From Dryobates pubescens (Eukaryota > Chordata > Aves > Piciformes > Picidae), in NCBI RefSeq assembly GCF_014839835.1, contig NC_071615.1, positions 558,001 through 622,000 on the forward strand: DNA of 64,000 nucleotides. The letters run 5' to 3'. Each line of letters starts with the position of its first letter. Position 1 is the stretch's first letter. The notes under the pieces are model-generated. The model was not told the origin of the DNA, ran no database searches, and was given only the letters and a program-made list of their open reading frames with translations. The translations under genes were made by a program, and so were the position numbers. Shown piece after piece: positions 1-11,263 of the stretch.

Positions 1-130
1 GAGGCCTTGGGGCACAGAGGCTGCATTTAAACTGAACTTGTGGCTGCTAGGCTCTGCTGGCAGTGCAGGCACAAAAGCCAAGACCAAAACTGTCCAAGCT
101 CTGCATTTGCATTCAGGGCCTGAATTCTGA

Positions 131-725
131 CAGCATCTTGAGCTGGAGGTTGGGCTTTAGCTTCGCAGCATCTTGGGCTGGAGGTTGGGCTTTAGCTTCG
201 CAGCATCTTGAGCTGGAGGTTGGGCTTTAGCTTCACAGCATCTTGGGCTGGAGGTTGGGCTTTAGCTTTGCAGCATCTTGGGCTGGAGGTTGGGCTTTAG
301 CTTCACAGCATCTTGGGCTGGAGGTTGGGCTTTAGCTTCACAGCATCTTGGGCTGGAGGTTGGGCTTTAGCTTCGCAGCATCTTGGGCTGGAGGTTGGGC
401 TTTAGCTTTGCAGCATCTTGGGCTGGAGGTTGGGCTTTAGCTTCGCAGCATCTTGGGCTGGAGGTTGGGCTTTAGCTTTGCAGCATCTTGGACTGGAGGT
501 TGGGCTTTAGCTTTGCAGCATCTTGGACTGGAGGTTGGGCTTTAGCTTTGCAGCATCTTGAGCTGGAGGTTGGGCTTTAGCTTTGCAGCATCTTGGACTG
601 GAGGTTGGGCTTTAGCTTTGCAGCATCTTGAGCTGGAGGTTGGGCTTTAGCTTCGCAGCATCTTGGGCTGGAGGTTGGGCTTTAGCTTTGCAGCATCTTG
701 GGCTGGAGGTTGGGCTTTAGCTTCA
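131..725. repeat. 35-bp minisatellite, 17 copies
   Basis: Seventeen head-to-tail copies of a 35-bp unit that begins CAGCATCTTG and continues GGCTGGAGGTTGGGCTTTAG. Copies differ at only a few positions (GGG/GAG/GAC after CTTG, and the last two bases TCG, TTG or TCA). The spacing is exactly 35 bp from 131 to 726, where a partial unit ends. It lies upstream of the readable HAGH exons, possibly within the HAGH first intron. No coding role is visible. Confidence 0.97.
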
Positions 726-879
726 CAGCATCTCAGGGAAGCTTTGCTAGAGGCCCCTTGCAGCACTTGGCTGTGAAGGTGAGAAGCCTTTGAGGTTCAC
801 TGCCAGGCTTGCAGCCCTACCCCGCTGCTGTCTGGGGAGCACATCAGAGCCAGCAGGCAGCAGCTCCTGAGATCCCTGC

Positions 880-1012
880 AGATGTTCAGGGTCAGACTTG
901 ATGTGGCTCTGGTCAGCCTGATTTAGTTGGAGGTGTCCCTGCTGACTGCAGGATGTTGGACAAGCTGAGCTTTGAGGATCCCTTCCAACCTGATGCAGTC
1001 TGTGACTGAATC
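880..1012 (+). mobile_element. CR1 LINE 3' fragment
   Basis: The stretch reads as a CR1 3' end: GAGGTGTCCCTGCTGACTGC, then a TTGGAC...GAGG.TCCCTTCCAACC motif, ending near TCTGTGA. Forward orientation, strongly 5'-truncated. A short reverse-oriented CR1 tail follows at about 1090-1142. Confidence 0.7.
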
Positions 1013-1142
1013 CCCAGGCTGCAGGGTGGGTGCATGCCCTGCCCACGCTGGCTGTAAGCCTCTGCCAGCCTGTGCCACTCTGGCAGCTTGACTCAGGACT
1101 ATCTCAGTTGGGAAAGAGCTCTAAGATCAAGTCCAACCATGA

Positions 1143-3170
1143 CACTGAGTGGGACTTGCCCTAGCCTGGGAGACCAACTCCTTGGTGCTGTGTGAAGGCA
1201 CAGACTTGCTGGGTCTCCAGAAAACTCTCTGCATGTGCTGTGTTCTCCCCCAGGCATGGCAGGGATGTTCCCCTGGCTGCTGCCTTCGAGGGGCAGCCAC
1301 AGCTGAAATGGGCAATTTCCACCCTGTGTGAACTGGAGCAAAGCAGAGCGCTGTGGAGAGCCTGTCTGGAGCAGCCCTTTGCTGAGGGACCCTGCCTGGG
1401 ATCACGCAGGGTGCTGCTCCCCTCACACACATCTGTGCTGATCTGATGACACAAACCCTTCCCTCTTGGCAGCTCCTCCTGCGCCAGCCTCCCGTCCCAG
1501 AGAGCTGAGGCCTGTGGGGCTCTGCTCCCCCCAGTGCTGCCTGCTCCAGCAGGGACTTGTTACACAGCTGAGTGGCCGTGGGGGCCCTGGGCATGGATCC
1601 TGGAGCAGAGCTCTGCGTGTTAGAGCAGTCCTGAAAGGCTCTGCTGGTGGTGGGCTAGGGGCAGAGGTTGCCTGTGGCCTGGGGAGCTTCCTGCAGCAGG
1701 AGTGGGGTTGAGAACATCCTTCTGCCCAGAGTGTGGCTGGCTGGCTGGGCAGGCAGCTGGAATGATGTGGGAGTTCAGGAGGAGCTTCTTAGCCCTGGCT
1801 GTTTCCTTGGTCCTGTCCTGAAGCCACACTTCAGAGGACATTTCCTTCTGTGGTGCAGCTTGCTTGTGTGTGTTGCCAGAGCTGCGAGTTCATCATGCAG
1901 AGGGCTGCAGGGAGCCTGGCCAGGGCCAGAAGTGGTTGATAAGGAGCAAGCATTTGCAGCTTGTCAGTAATTCCTTTGCCTTCAAGTTAAGGTTGTCTTT
2001 TATTTTGCTTGGGGGCTTGGTTTTTCCTGCTCCAGTTACCATCCACCCTGCTGTGCCTTGGGGCTTTCCCTGCAGCACAGTGCTCCCTTCTGCTGCCCTC
2101 TCCCCTCCTCAGCTCCTTCATGAGCAAGTGAGGTGCTGGAGGTGGAAGGGGAAGAAGTGCTGGGTGGGACAGTTGTAGCAGAGAGGCTTTACAGCTGCAT
2201 GCCCCTGGGGTCTGGGCACTGCCTGTTGATGTGTGGAGCTGCAGGCAGGCTGCCAGGGCTGGCTGCAGTCAAGCTGTGAGGCCTCTGCTTTCTGGAGCAG
2301 GCTCTTATCAGGGGCAGGCAAGTGTTTTGGGAGATAGGGGCAGGCTGATTAGGAGCGTGGTGACCTCTCCCTTGGGCTGTGCTGGAGGTGACTAAGCACC
2401 GAGGGCTGGAGCTTCAGGGACAGAGTCAGTGCTGCAAAGTGAAAGAGTGGCTGAGCTGGCACAGCTTAGAGCAAGGCAGTCACCACCCGTGGTGTGCCAG
2501 GGCCCTGGGGTGGAGCCCAGCTTATTTACAGCTGGAGTTAGATTTGCTTCTTGGATCTGATTAAACATTGACCCCAAAGCAAACAGGGAGGCTCTGCTGG
2601 GGCACCAAGGTGGCCTCTGAGCAGGAAACCTGCTGCTGGTGTGTGCCTGGTGCCTGGCCAGCTGGGGAGCTGAGCCTGTCTTCTGCCCAGGCAGCATGTC
2701 CCCAAGTCACCAAGCAGGCAGCAGGGCTGTGGCAGGGCTGTGGCAGGGCTGGGGCAGGGCTGGGGCAGGGCTGCAGCAGGGCTGCATTGCTGTAGTTCTC
2801 TTTGCTGCTGTTGTTCTTTATCCCCTTCAAAAGTGGCCTTTGGTGCTTGTTGTTGCAAAGTCACTGTCCCAGGCTGACCTTTGTCCAGCTGTTCCCTTTC
2901 TGCTCTGCTTTCCTGCCCTGGAAGTCCTCTCTCCAGCCAGGGTACAGCGCTTGCCCTGCCCCAGCACGCCTCTGTGAGCTGCGCCCTGACGCCAGGAGCC
3001 TCCCACACCGTGGGGCAGGTGCCGCAGCCGCTGAGGCTTTGTCCTGCCCTGGCCTCTGCCTTCTTCCTCTGAAGGAAGGAGCCTGGGCTGCCCAGACCCT
3101 TGCCTCTCCGGGGCCGTGGGCCGAGGGCTGCCGTGCTCTGTCCCACTCCTTCCTCCTCGGGCTGCCCCAG
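1143..3170. other. Upstream of readable HAGH exons; no gene recognised
   Basis: About 2 kb of GC-rich DNA with no exon I can support on either strand. Open frames here have no recognisable domains and overlap in several frames. A short run of GGGCTGTGGCAG/GGGCTGGGGCAG repeats lies at about 2725-2785. The HAGH mitochondrial leader exon was looked for here and not found, and there is no clear CpG island. Confidence 0.5.
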
Positions 3171-6100
3171 GTCCTGGACAGCTCCGAGCGTTCTTCCTGC
3201 ACACGGAGCACGAGCAGCGGAGGGCGCACACGGTGCTGCAAGCCGACATGAAGGTGGAGCTGCTGCCAGCCCTCACAGACAACTACATGTACCTGCTGAT
3301 CGATGAGGAGAGCAGGGAGGCTGCCATCGTTGACCCTGTGCAGCCCCAGAAGGTACAGCTGTCTGCTGCCCCGGGAGCAGGGTGCTCGCTGCTGGGGCCT
3401 GGGCAGCTCTTTGCAGGTTGCCACAGCCACAGGAGAGTTACTCACAGCTGAGTGGGGTGTGGGGGAGCCAGCACACACAGGCTCCGTGCCTGTGGCCAAG
3501 CACAGGTAGGGCCAGGCCTTCACAGGCAGTCTGCTGCTGGGCTCAGGCAGCTGCTCCCTGCCTTTCAGTGCTTTTGGTTGTGCCCTTAGTTTGCTGTGGT
3601 GCAGGAAAGGAGATGGGGCTGAGGGCTGAGACCTCGCAGTCTGAGCTGTCACTGCAGTGCAGAAGGGGCTGAGCTGTCTGCAGCGCTGCTGGGGTGGCTT
3701 CCAAACCCCGGGGCAGTTGTGCCCAGGCTCCACCAGGCGCTGGCTGTGCTCTGAGCTGTGCTGCTGTTGTGCCCTGTGCCTGCAGGTGCTGGATGCAGTC
3801 AAGAAGCACGGTGTGAAGCTGACCACTGTCCTCACCACTCACCATCACTGGTAACTCTCTGCTGTAGTGGGACCCTCTGCACAGGCACCAGCAGGGGAGA
3901 GGTGTTGCTCTTCTGGACCAAGTTGGTCTTCTCTGAGCAGGAGCTTAAGTGTCAGAGCTCAGGAAGCTCTTACCAAGCAAGCCCTTGAACTGGTGTGACC
4001 AGATGGGTGTTTAGGCTACCAGCTCTGTCTGCCAGCACCTTGAGCCTTTGAAGCTCTGACATCTTCCAGGGGGCAGTGGAGCAGCTGTGGGAGAGGGCAG
4101 CTGTGAGGCATGGGAGGGAGCCCCTCGCTCTGAGGTGTCAGGGCATGCCTGGGAGGTGTGCTGCTCACGTGAGGACTTCACCTCTGTGCCAGATGAGCTC
4201 TGCCAGGGGGGTGAGGCTGAATGTTTTGCTGAACCTGGGTAACCTCAGGTCAGAGTGGAGCCACCTCTGTGGCTGCAGAGCCAGCTGTGAGCTGGCAGGA
4301 CCAGCACCACGAGTGGCTGCTGAGCTGCTGGGAGTGTGCCTGCTCCACGCTGAGGTCTCTCCCCAGTTACCCCGTGCTCTTCCTGCCCCAGTTACTGGCT
4401 GTGAGCCCCTGAGGCTGGTGCTTCCCAGCCAGGTGAGAACTCTGACTGCCCTGGAGAAGTGAGAGTCATGGACTTATTTCAGGTGGGGAGGACCTTTCAG
4501 GTTGTCAAATCCAGCCATTACCTGCCTGGTGCTGAGCCACCTCCCTCAGCACCATGGCTCTGCACCTTCTGAACACCTCCAGGGGTGGGGATCCAAACAG
4601 CTCCCTTTGGCATGAGGACAGGAGAGCTGGCCAGAAGGGATCACCACTGCAGGATGAGTGATGACAAGCTTGTCTTCATGCCTGCCCCGAGCCATCTGTG
4701 TGCCCTGCAGGGACCACGCGGGAGGCAACGAGAAGCTGGCGAAGCTGGAGGCAGGGCTGCGGGTGTACGGAGGGGACAGCAGGGTGGGAGCACTGACACA
4801 GAAGGTGTCCCACCTCACCTCACTCAAGGTAAAGGCACTGAGCTGCAGGGCTGGCCCGAGTTAACACTGTGGTCACAGCTCTCAGCCTCTAACCTCTCTG
4901 GGACGTGGTGGTAGCTGAAGCAGAGCTTCCTGCGTCCCCAGCCCCGTGGCCCACAGCCCTCTGCTTGTCTTGGCTGCTGGTGCTTTGCTGGTGAGAACAC
5001 TGGCAGGGCTCAGCTGTGGGGCCTGCTGGGTGTGCATGTGCTCTCTGACAGCTGCTGTAACTGGGGTGCTCAGCACCCATGTGTGAGAGGACAGGGCCTG
5101 TGCTCTGCTTGGAGCTTGGCTAGCACTGGACAGCTGCAAGTGGCGCTCTGAGCCAAGGCTGGATGCAGGGTGAGGAGGAGCTGGGGCTGTCCCAGAGCCC
5201 TAGCAGCAAGCCTTGCTGGATCCCAGCTGCTTGTGTACAGATGAGCTCTCAGAGGTGCAGCCTGCCTTGGGAGTCACTTGCTGGCCTTGCAGTGCACCTT
5301 TGGTGGGGGTGTTGTGGGGGCAGGGGAAGGTGTGCAAGTCAGGCCTGGGTGGGAAAACCTCCCCTGGGCCTCCTGAACGTGTTTCATCCTTCCCTTTTGG
5401 TGAGCCTCATCCTCTGCTTCCCTTCAGCTTCATTTGGATGCTGTTGTTTGGAGCTTTTTCCACGTGATTAAGTGTGCTTGGAGTTTCTGTGCTGCTCTGG
5501 ATCTGTTCACTCTCTGCTGCCAGCCAGGCACTGAGTCACTCCTGGTGTAAATGAAAGACTCTGGCAGTTCTCTTTGTCACAACACCTGCTGGGAGGAAAC
5601 AGCTCCCTTCCAAGCCCCTGCCATAAACCCTCTCCTGCTGGAGTCTCCCAGGAGCAGAGCTGATGTTTCCTGGCCAGCTGTGTGAGGCTTTGCCTGGGGG
5701 ACCTGCAGGCTGAGCTGACACTGCAGGCGAAGAGCAGCCTCAGCTCCAGCCTTCTGCCTTCTTCCCAGGTGGGCTCCCTTCAGGTGAAATGCCTCAGCAC
5801 ACCGTGTCACACATCTGGGCACATCTGCTACTATGTGACTAAGCCAAACAGCTCTGAGCCACCTGCAGTGTTCACAGGTGAGGGCTCGGAGGCTGCGTCG
5901 CCAGGAGCTGAGCTCCCCTCGGCCTCTCTGCTCCTGCCTCTGCCTGTGCGTGGAGCAGGCAGAGAGCTGTGGCAGCTGGAGAAGCCCTCTGAGGTCACCC
6001 AGCCCAACAGCAACCCAGCAGCACCCAGCTGTTGGTCTATTACCTCAGGCCAAAACGTGGCTGACTCCAAACCCTGTTGGTGTTCCACGCTCTGTAACAA

Positions 6101-8384
6101 AGCTGAGAGGACCCTGAGGAAACAGGGGAGTGAGGGGGGGCTGCTGCTGCTCCTCTGGTAGGCAGCCTCTGCATCCTGATTTGGAGAGTAGGGGTCACCC
6201 TTCCCCAGGACTGCAGGCAGTCTCCCCAGGCTGTCTTCCCTCTGCTGGGCATTCTCCAGAGCTTGCAGCCACTGCTGCATGGAAGAAGGAACAGCTCGAG
6301 CAAGGGGGAGCAAAGCAGAGGGAACTCATCTTGGTGCATCCTCATAGCAAGGAGAAGGCTCCTTGACCACTCTAGAGAGGCCAAGAGGGGACAACAGTGG
6401 CAGGACTGAGGCCTCAGGGCCCTGTGCTCGTGCTTTGGGGTGAGGCCCCTGGCCTGCTCCTGACACCATGTCCATGTCTCCCTGCAGGGGACACCCTGTT
6501 TGTGGCTGGCTGTGGGAAGTTCTTCGAGGGGACCCCAGAGGAGATGTACAGAGCACTGATTGAGGTGCTGGGCAGCCTGGACCCCCGGACGGTATGGACC
6601 TGCCCTTGGTGTGGGCACCAGCCAGGCAGAGCCTGCCCTGCCCTGCTAGCAGCACTGCTCCTCCCAGAGAGCCTCTCTCAGGTGCTGAAGCAGTGGATCC
6701 CTGCCTCAGGAGTGACCTTTGCTGACTAGCTGGGGACGTCCCCAGGATGTTGGTGCTTTGTGGGCAGCCAGCAGCTGCTGCTGTTGGAACAGCAGCTGGT
6801 GAGGGGGTGCCTGAGCTCTTCCCCAGCCTTGCTGCTCAGCTGGCAGCTGGCACTGGCTGGTAGCTCCTGGCACCGCGCCTGGGCCTGTCTCCAGTGGAGC
6901 CTGTTGTGTGTTCTGGAGGGTGCTCTGCTGTGCCTGCTCTACCATAACACTGCTGGTGGTGCCTTGCTCTCCACCTCTGTCCCACCAGTTCCCTGGTGCC
7001 ACTCCTCCCTTCTCTCCCCAGAGGGTTTACTGTGGCCATGAGTACACCATCAACAACCTCAAGTTTGCTCGGCACGTGGAGCCCCAGAACGCTGCTGTCC
7101 AGGAGAAGCTTGCTTGGGCCAAGGTAAGCTGCACCCTCCCTCCCCAGACTTGCTGCTTTCATGCAGGCACAGCCTCCCTCAAGAGGCAGAGGAGAGAAGA
7201 CAATGCTGGGGAGACAGAGAGGCTGAGGAAAGAGAGTTGAGAGCCCCTTATGTAAGTTGTGCCTGCAGAGGAGCGCTGTGCTGGGGAGCAGTTTGCATGG
7301 GGCCCAGGGCAGATGCTTTGCTGTCGGGTGGAGGTGCAGCCCTGCTTCAGAGCTTGCTGGTGTACTAACAGGCTGATGTCCAAGCCTGTCAGGGAGGGTC
7401 AGCTCCATCCCAAGTGTCTCTGTGTGTTCCTCAGTGCTTGTCTGTCCAGCTCTGCCTGGCCCTGGCCTGAGGAGCAGCAGGGCCTCTTGTGACAGGACAG
7501 GTGGGGATGGTTTAAACTGATAGAGGGAGGCTCAAAGTGGAGAGAAGGAAGAGGCATTTTACACTGAGGGTGGTGAGACTCTGACCCAGGTTGCTCAGAG
7601 ATGCCTCACCCCAGGGCAGGTTGTTTGGGGCTGTGAGCAACCTGCTGTGGCTGGGGATGTCCCTGCTGGCTGCAGGGGCTGGACTGGAGGAGCTTTAAAG
7701 GCCCTTTCCCACCCAGCCCAGTCTGGGATGCTGTGATCCTCAGGCAGTTGGATGCAGCAGCAGCCAGCCCTGCATGGTTAGTGTCCAGGATGTTCTGTGT
7801 TCACCAGAAGATGCCTCACTGAGCAGAGACCTCTCTGTCACAGGCCAAGTATGACAGTGGGGAGCCAACCATTCCCTCCACCATCGCAGAGGAGTTCACC
7901 TACAACCCCTTCATGAGAGTGAGGTACGGGGCAGGCCTGGCTGCGGCAGTGCTGCTGCCGGGAGGGGGAGGGATGTGGGAGATCTCCAAAGGCCCTCCTG
8001 CCTTGCACAGCCCTGGTTTGATGCTCTCAGTAGCCTCCTTCAAACACCCTCTCCATCCTGGCAGGAGCTTGCTGCGGTGCAGGGTGAGTCCCTGGCTCAG
8101 GAGGAGCTTTGCTGTGGTAGGATGTGGCAGATGGGCTCAGCAGAAGGTGCTGCGCCAGAAGCATTCCAGCCAAGGTTGCTGATGAGGCAGTGCCAGGGCC
8201 TTTGATCCTGAAGTGCCACATTGCCCCTGGGTGCAGGCTAAAGGTGGTGCAGCAGCAGCCCTGAGCTGTGTTCCCTTGCGGCAGGGAGAAGACGGTGCAG
8301 GAGCACGCGGGGGAGAGCGACCCCGTCCGGACCATGGGAGCCATCCGCAAGGAGAAGGACAACTTCCGAGTGCCCAAGGACTGA
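3171..8384 (+). CDS. HAGH: Hydroxyacylglutathione hydrolase (glyoxalase II)
   Basis: Hydrolyses S-D-lactoylglutathione to D-lactate and glutathione, the second step of the glyoxalase pathway, in cytosol and mitochondria. Exons: 3171-3352, 3786-3850, 4711-4828, 5769-5877, 6488-6591, 7022-7123, 7844-7923, 8285-8384. From ATG 3248 they encode 260 residues, the length of the human cytosolic form. The metallo-beta-lactamase metal ligands are all visible: H54, H56, D58, H59 (THHHWDHAGG), H110, D134 and H173. Glutathione contacts K143, Y175, R249 and K252 are kept; residue 145 is Phe where human has Tyr. The frame stays open upstream of ATG 3248 ([11 protein letters not shown]) to an acceptor at 3170 (or 3181), as expected for the known dual start that makes mitochondrial and cytosolic forms. 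The leader exon is not found and may lie left of the window. HAGHL follows 2.9 kb downstream on the same strand. Confidence 0.96.
4466..4610 (-). mobile_element. CR1 LINE fragment in HAGH intron 3
   Basis: Reverse-oriented CR1 3' segment containing CTCAGCACCATGGCTCTGC and AACACCTCCAGGGGTGGGGA. It sits between the HAGH exons ending at 3850 and starting at 4711 and does not touch a splice site. Confidence 0.6.
7497..7742 (+). mobile_element. CR1 LINE 3' fragment in HAGH intron 6
   Basis: Typical CR1 order: GGGGATGGTTTAAACTGA, then GAGGGTGGTGAGACTCTGAC, GGGGATGTCCCTGCTGGCTG, CTTTAAAGGCCCTTTCCCAC, ending GATGCTGTGATCCT. Forward strand, 5'-truncated, about 100 bp upstream of the exon starting at 7844. 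Confidence 0.85.
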
Positions 8385-9340
8385 GCGCCCTGCCTGGCTC
8401 TCTCCTGCCCCGCAGCTCCCCGTAGGCTCCTCAGATGTCTCGGCAGCCCAACCTCCTGGCCTGGCCGAGGCAGTTCAGTCCTCCTTAGGTTTTGGTGTTC
8501 ATGCAGGATAAATCCCAAAGCACTTTGCCCTCCTTGGGCTCCCCCCAGCATATTTGTGTTCATCCTCCTGCTGCTGGCTCCCCCGCTGGCAGTGCAGCTT
8601 CCCGCAGGGGTTGGGACGTGGCTCAGGGTCTGGGGTGGGGAAGGGGCTAGGGAGAAGCTCCTCTTGCTTTAGTGGGAGCCAGATGTGGAGGCAGGTGGTG
8701 GGGCTGGGCCTGGTGTGTTCCTGCAGCTGCCTCTCCAGCTGAGGCTTTGGCTTCTCCTGCTGCCCGAGTCTGTCCCTCCTGGCTCCGCTCACCGCGGTTC
8801 CCAGTGGCAGAGCCACGCTGCCAGCACCAGCTCAGGGCTGGCTCTGTGCAGTATGCAGGGTGGTCTGGCTCTGGGAACAGCGTGTGGGAGCTGCTCAGCT
8901 TTGCTCTCCTCTCCAGCTCGTGGGCTGCAGTGACTCCTCCAGGCAGCACTGCTGGCTTGGAGGCCACACTGCTGCTCGCCCCTCCTGCTCTTCGCTGCAG
9001 CCTGCCTGCATGGACCTGCTCCTTGCTCCTCGGGGTCACCTCTGTGCTGCTGGGACCGGTGTCACCCAGATGGAGAAGACATTTCTTTGCTGCTTCAGAA
9101 CCCCAGGAAGAGCTTCCCTGCTGCCTCACTGCATGAGACCCCCAGCAGATGCCTCACTGCCCATAGCTGCTTGGTACCTTGCTGTCATGTGGCAAAGCAG
9201 CATTTCTTAGCTGCCCTGGTGAGCACTGGCAGGAGCTGGGCTGGCTCTGGGAGCCTCAGCTCGTGGGCCTGACCTACAGCAGGTGCTGGGGTTCACCCCC
9301 TGCCCTGCAGCCTGCTCCAGAGAGGCCACAGAGGTGACAT
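8385..9340. other. HAGH 3' flank; no further gene seen
   Basis: Sequence after the HAGH stop codon. There is no canonical AATAAA; a GATAAA variant at about 8508 is the only nearby candidate for a poly(A) signal. Open frames on both strands have no recognisable domains. Confidence 0.4.
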
Positions 9341-9344
9341 GACC

Positions 9345-9665
9345 TATAGTGCAGAGTACACGAGGTTGGACTTGGTGATCTTAAAGGTCTCTGCTAACCA
9401 AACTGATTCTGTGGTGAGGGTGGCCACAGACTGACAGGCAGAGCAGGGCTCAGATCATTGCACTGGAGATCAGGAGCAGTCTCTCTGCTGCAGGAGTGGT
9501 CAGGCACTGGAACAGGCTGCCTGGGGGGGTGGAGGAGTCCCCATCCCTGGAGGTGTTGGAATGTGTGCACATGGCACTTTGGGCCATGGCTTGATGGCCA
9601 TGGTGGTGTGGGGTTGATGCTTGGAGGTCTTTTCCAAGTGCAACAGTTTCTGGTTCTGGGTAAGC
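9345..9665 (+). mobile_element. Two adjacent CR1 LINE 3' fragments
   Basis: A short 3' tail at 9345-9415 (GAGGTTGGACTTGGTGATCT then AAAGGTCTCTG) is followed at about 9424-9660 by a second copy carrying GTGGTCAGGCACTGGAACAG and CCCCATCCCTGGAGGTGTT. Both are forward-oriented, in the HAGH-HAGHL spacer. Confidence 0.75.
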
Positions 9666-10354
9666 GGCACCAGGATGCAGCCTGGCAGCTCCTGAGTGCC
9701 CTGCTGGGGCTTTGCTGTGCCACCCCTGTGTGAGGGAGCAGGCTGTGGCTTGGCTCCAGGCCTTGACTGGCTTGGAGAAAGCGAATTTTCTGTAGCTTGG
9801 GAAGAAAGTGGTACCTGGACCCTTCCTGCCCCCTCTGCTTCAGTGCTGTGCTGCTTCCAGGGCGCTCGGCTCTCTGGCGAGGGAGCCGCAAGTGACACCA
9901 GCAGAGCCGGGGGGGTGGGGGGAGGGGGCTGTGTCTTACGAGATTCTTTGTCTCCTTAAAGATGTCTTTATCTCCTCATTTGCTTTGTGTGGTTATTCAC
10001 TCCTGGTGACTGAGGGCAGCCAGCTGGAAGAGGCTGCCTGATCCTGGGAAGGAGTGGGTGGCAGTTGGGGTCCCTCTGGGGCTCTGCTCAAGTTCTCTTT
10101 GAAGAGGATCAGAGGCTGTCCAGTGCTTGACTCCTCCTGGCAGCTCTCTTTGCCCTTCACAAGTGGCACTTAGGGGACTGTGGGCAGCCCTGAAATGAAG
10201 CTGGGAAGGGAGCTGTGGCATTCCCACACCTTTGGTGCTTTGGGGGCTTGCATGGTTTGGGAGCTGTCCCTGGAGTTCTGCCCCTCCCAGCATCTCCCTC
10301 CCAGGGCCAGGACTTGTCTGTGCCATCTTGTGTCACCAAACGGAGTGTCACTTC

Positions 10355-10855
10355 AGGAGTGAGCCCCCCCTGCAGTGCTGGGGCAGCTCTGGAGTCCTCA
10401 GCACAGACAGGAACCTGTTGGAGCAGGGCCAGAGGAGGCTGCAGCAGAGCTGGCAGGGCTGGAAGCCCTCTGAGGCCAGGCTGAGAGAGTTGAGGTTGTG
10501 CAGCCTGGGGAAGGCTCCAGGAGACCTTCTGGTGGCCTTGCAGTGCTTAAGGGGGCAAGAAGAAAGCTGGGGACAGGCTTTTGAGCAGGGCCTGTGGTGA
10601 CAGGAGCTGGGGGGGTGGCTTGAGGTGAAAGAGGGAGATTGGAGAGAAGAAATGTTTGACATTGAGGGTGGTGAGCCCCTGACCCCTGGTGCCCAGAGAG
10701 GTAGGTGGGAGCTGCCCCATCCCTGGCACCACCCCAGGCCAGGTTGGTTGGGGCTGTGAGCAGCCTGCTGAGGTTGGGGCTGTCCCTGCTGGCTGCAGGG
10801 GGCTGCGCTGGAGGAGCTTCCAAGCTCCCTTCCCACCCGAGCCAGCCTGGGAGCT
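10355..10855 (+). mobile_element. CR1 LINE 3' fragment upstream of HAGHL
   Basis: About 500 bp of CR1 3' sequence in the usual order: GTTGGAGCAGGGCCAGAGGA, GGCTGAGAGAGTTGAGGTTG, GAGCAGGGCCTGTGGTGACA, GACATTGAGGGTGGTGAG, CTGTCCCTGCTGGCTGCAGG. Its 3' end abuts the HAGHL CpG island. Confidence 0.85.
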
Positions 10856-10859
10856 GTCC

Positions 10860-11200
10860 CCTGCCTCCGGCCCCCGCAGCGCCGCAGCCGCTGCTCCCTC
10901 TGCCTGCAGCCGCGGGGCCGGGCGGCAGCGGTGCGTGGGGCGCAGGCCGAGCCCCCCAGCCCCGCCGCGGGGCCCTGCGGGCTCTCCGCCCGCCCCACGC
11001 AGCGTGACCCGCCCGCGCTGCACCGACGGGGGCGGGACGCGACCGCCCGCTGCGGGGAGGGGCCGCGCCGGGGCCGCCCGCAGGTAGCGAGCGCCGCGTC
11101 GCGCGTGGGCTCCGCCGAGGGTCCCGCTGCCGGGGGGGACACCCGGGGGGACACCGCACGCCTCCCTGTGTCCTGCGTGCGCCTCCGCACAGCGCTTTGC
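10860..11200 (+). promoter_or_regulatory. CpG island, HAGHL promoter
   Basis: CpG-dense, with GC-box-like GGGGGCGGGACGCG near 11028-11042. A possible noncoding first exon ends at a CAG|GTAGCG donor (11083|11084) and would join an acceptor at 11248, 15 bases before the HAGHL ATG. CpG density falls sharply beyond the start codon. No TATA box is apparent. The strand is inferred from the gene. Confidence 0.65.
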
Positions 11201-11263
11201 TGAGGCGGGGCTGCACCTCCTCCCACCCCCACTCGTGTCCGTGTGCAGCGCCGGCGGAGGACC

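Noticed and set aside
2803-3170. HAGH leader exon immediately upstream of exon 2
   Set aside because: No ATG-led frame with mitochondrial-leader character and a proper donor was found; a continuous frame through 3116 lacks an ATG.
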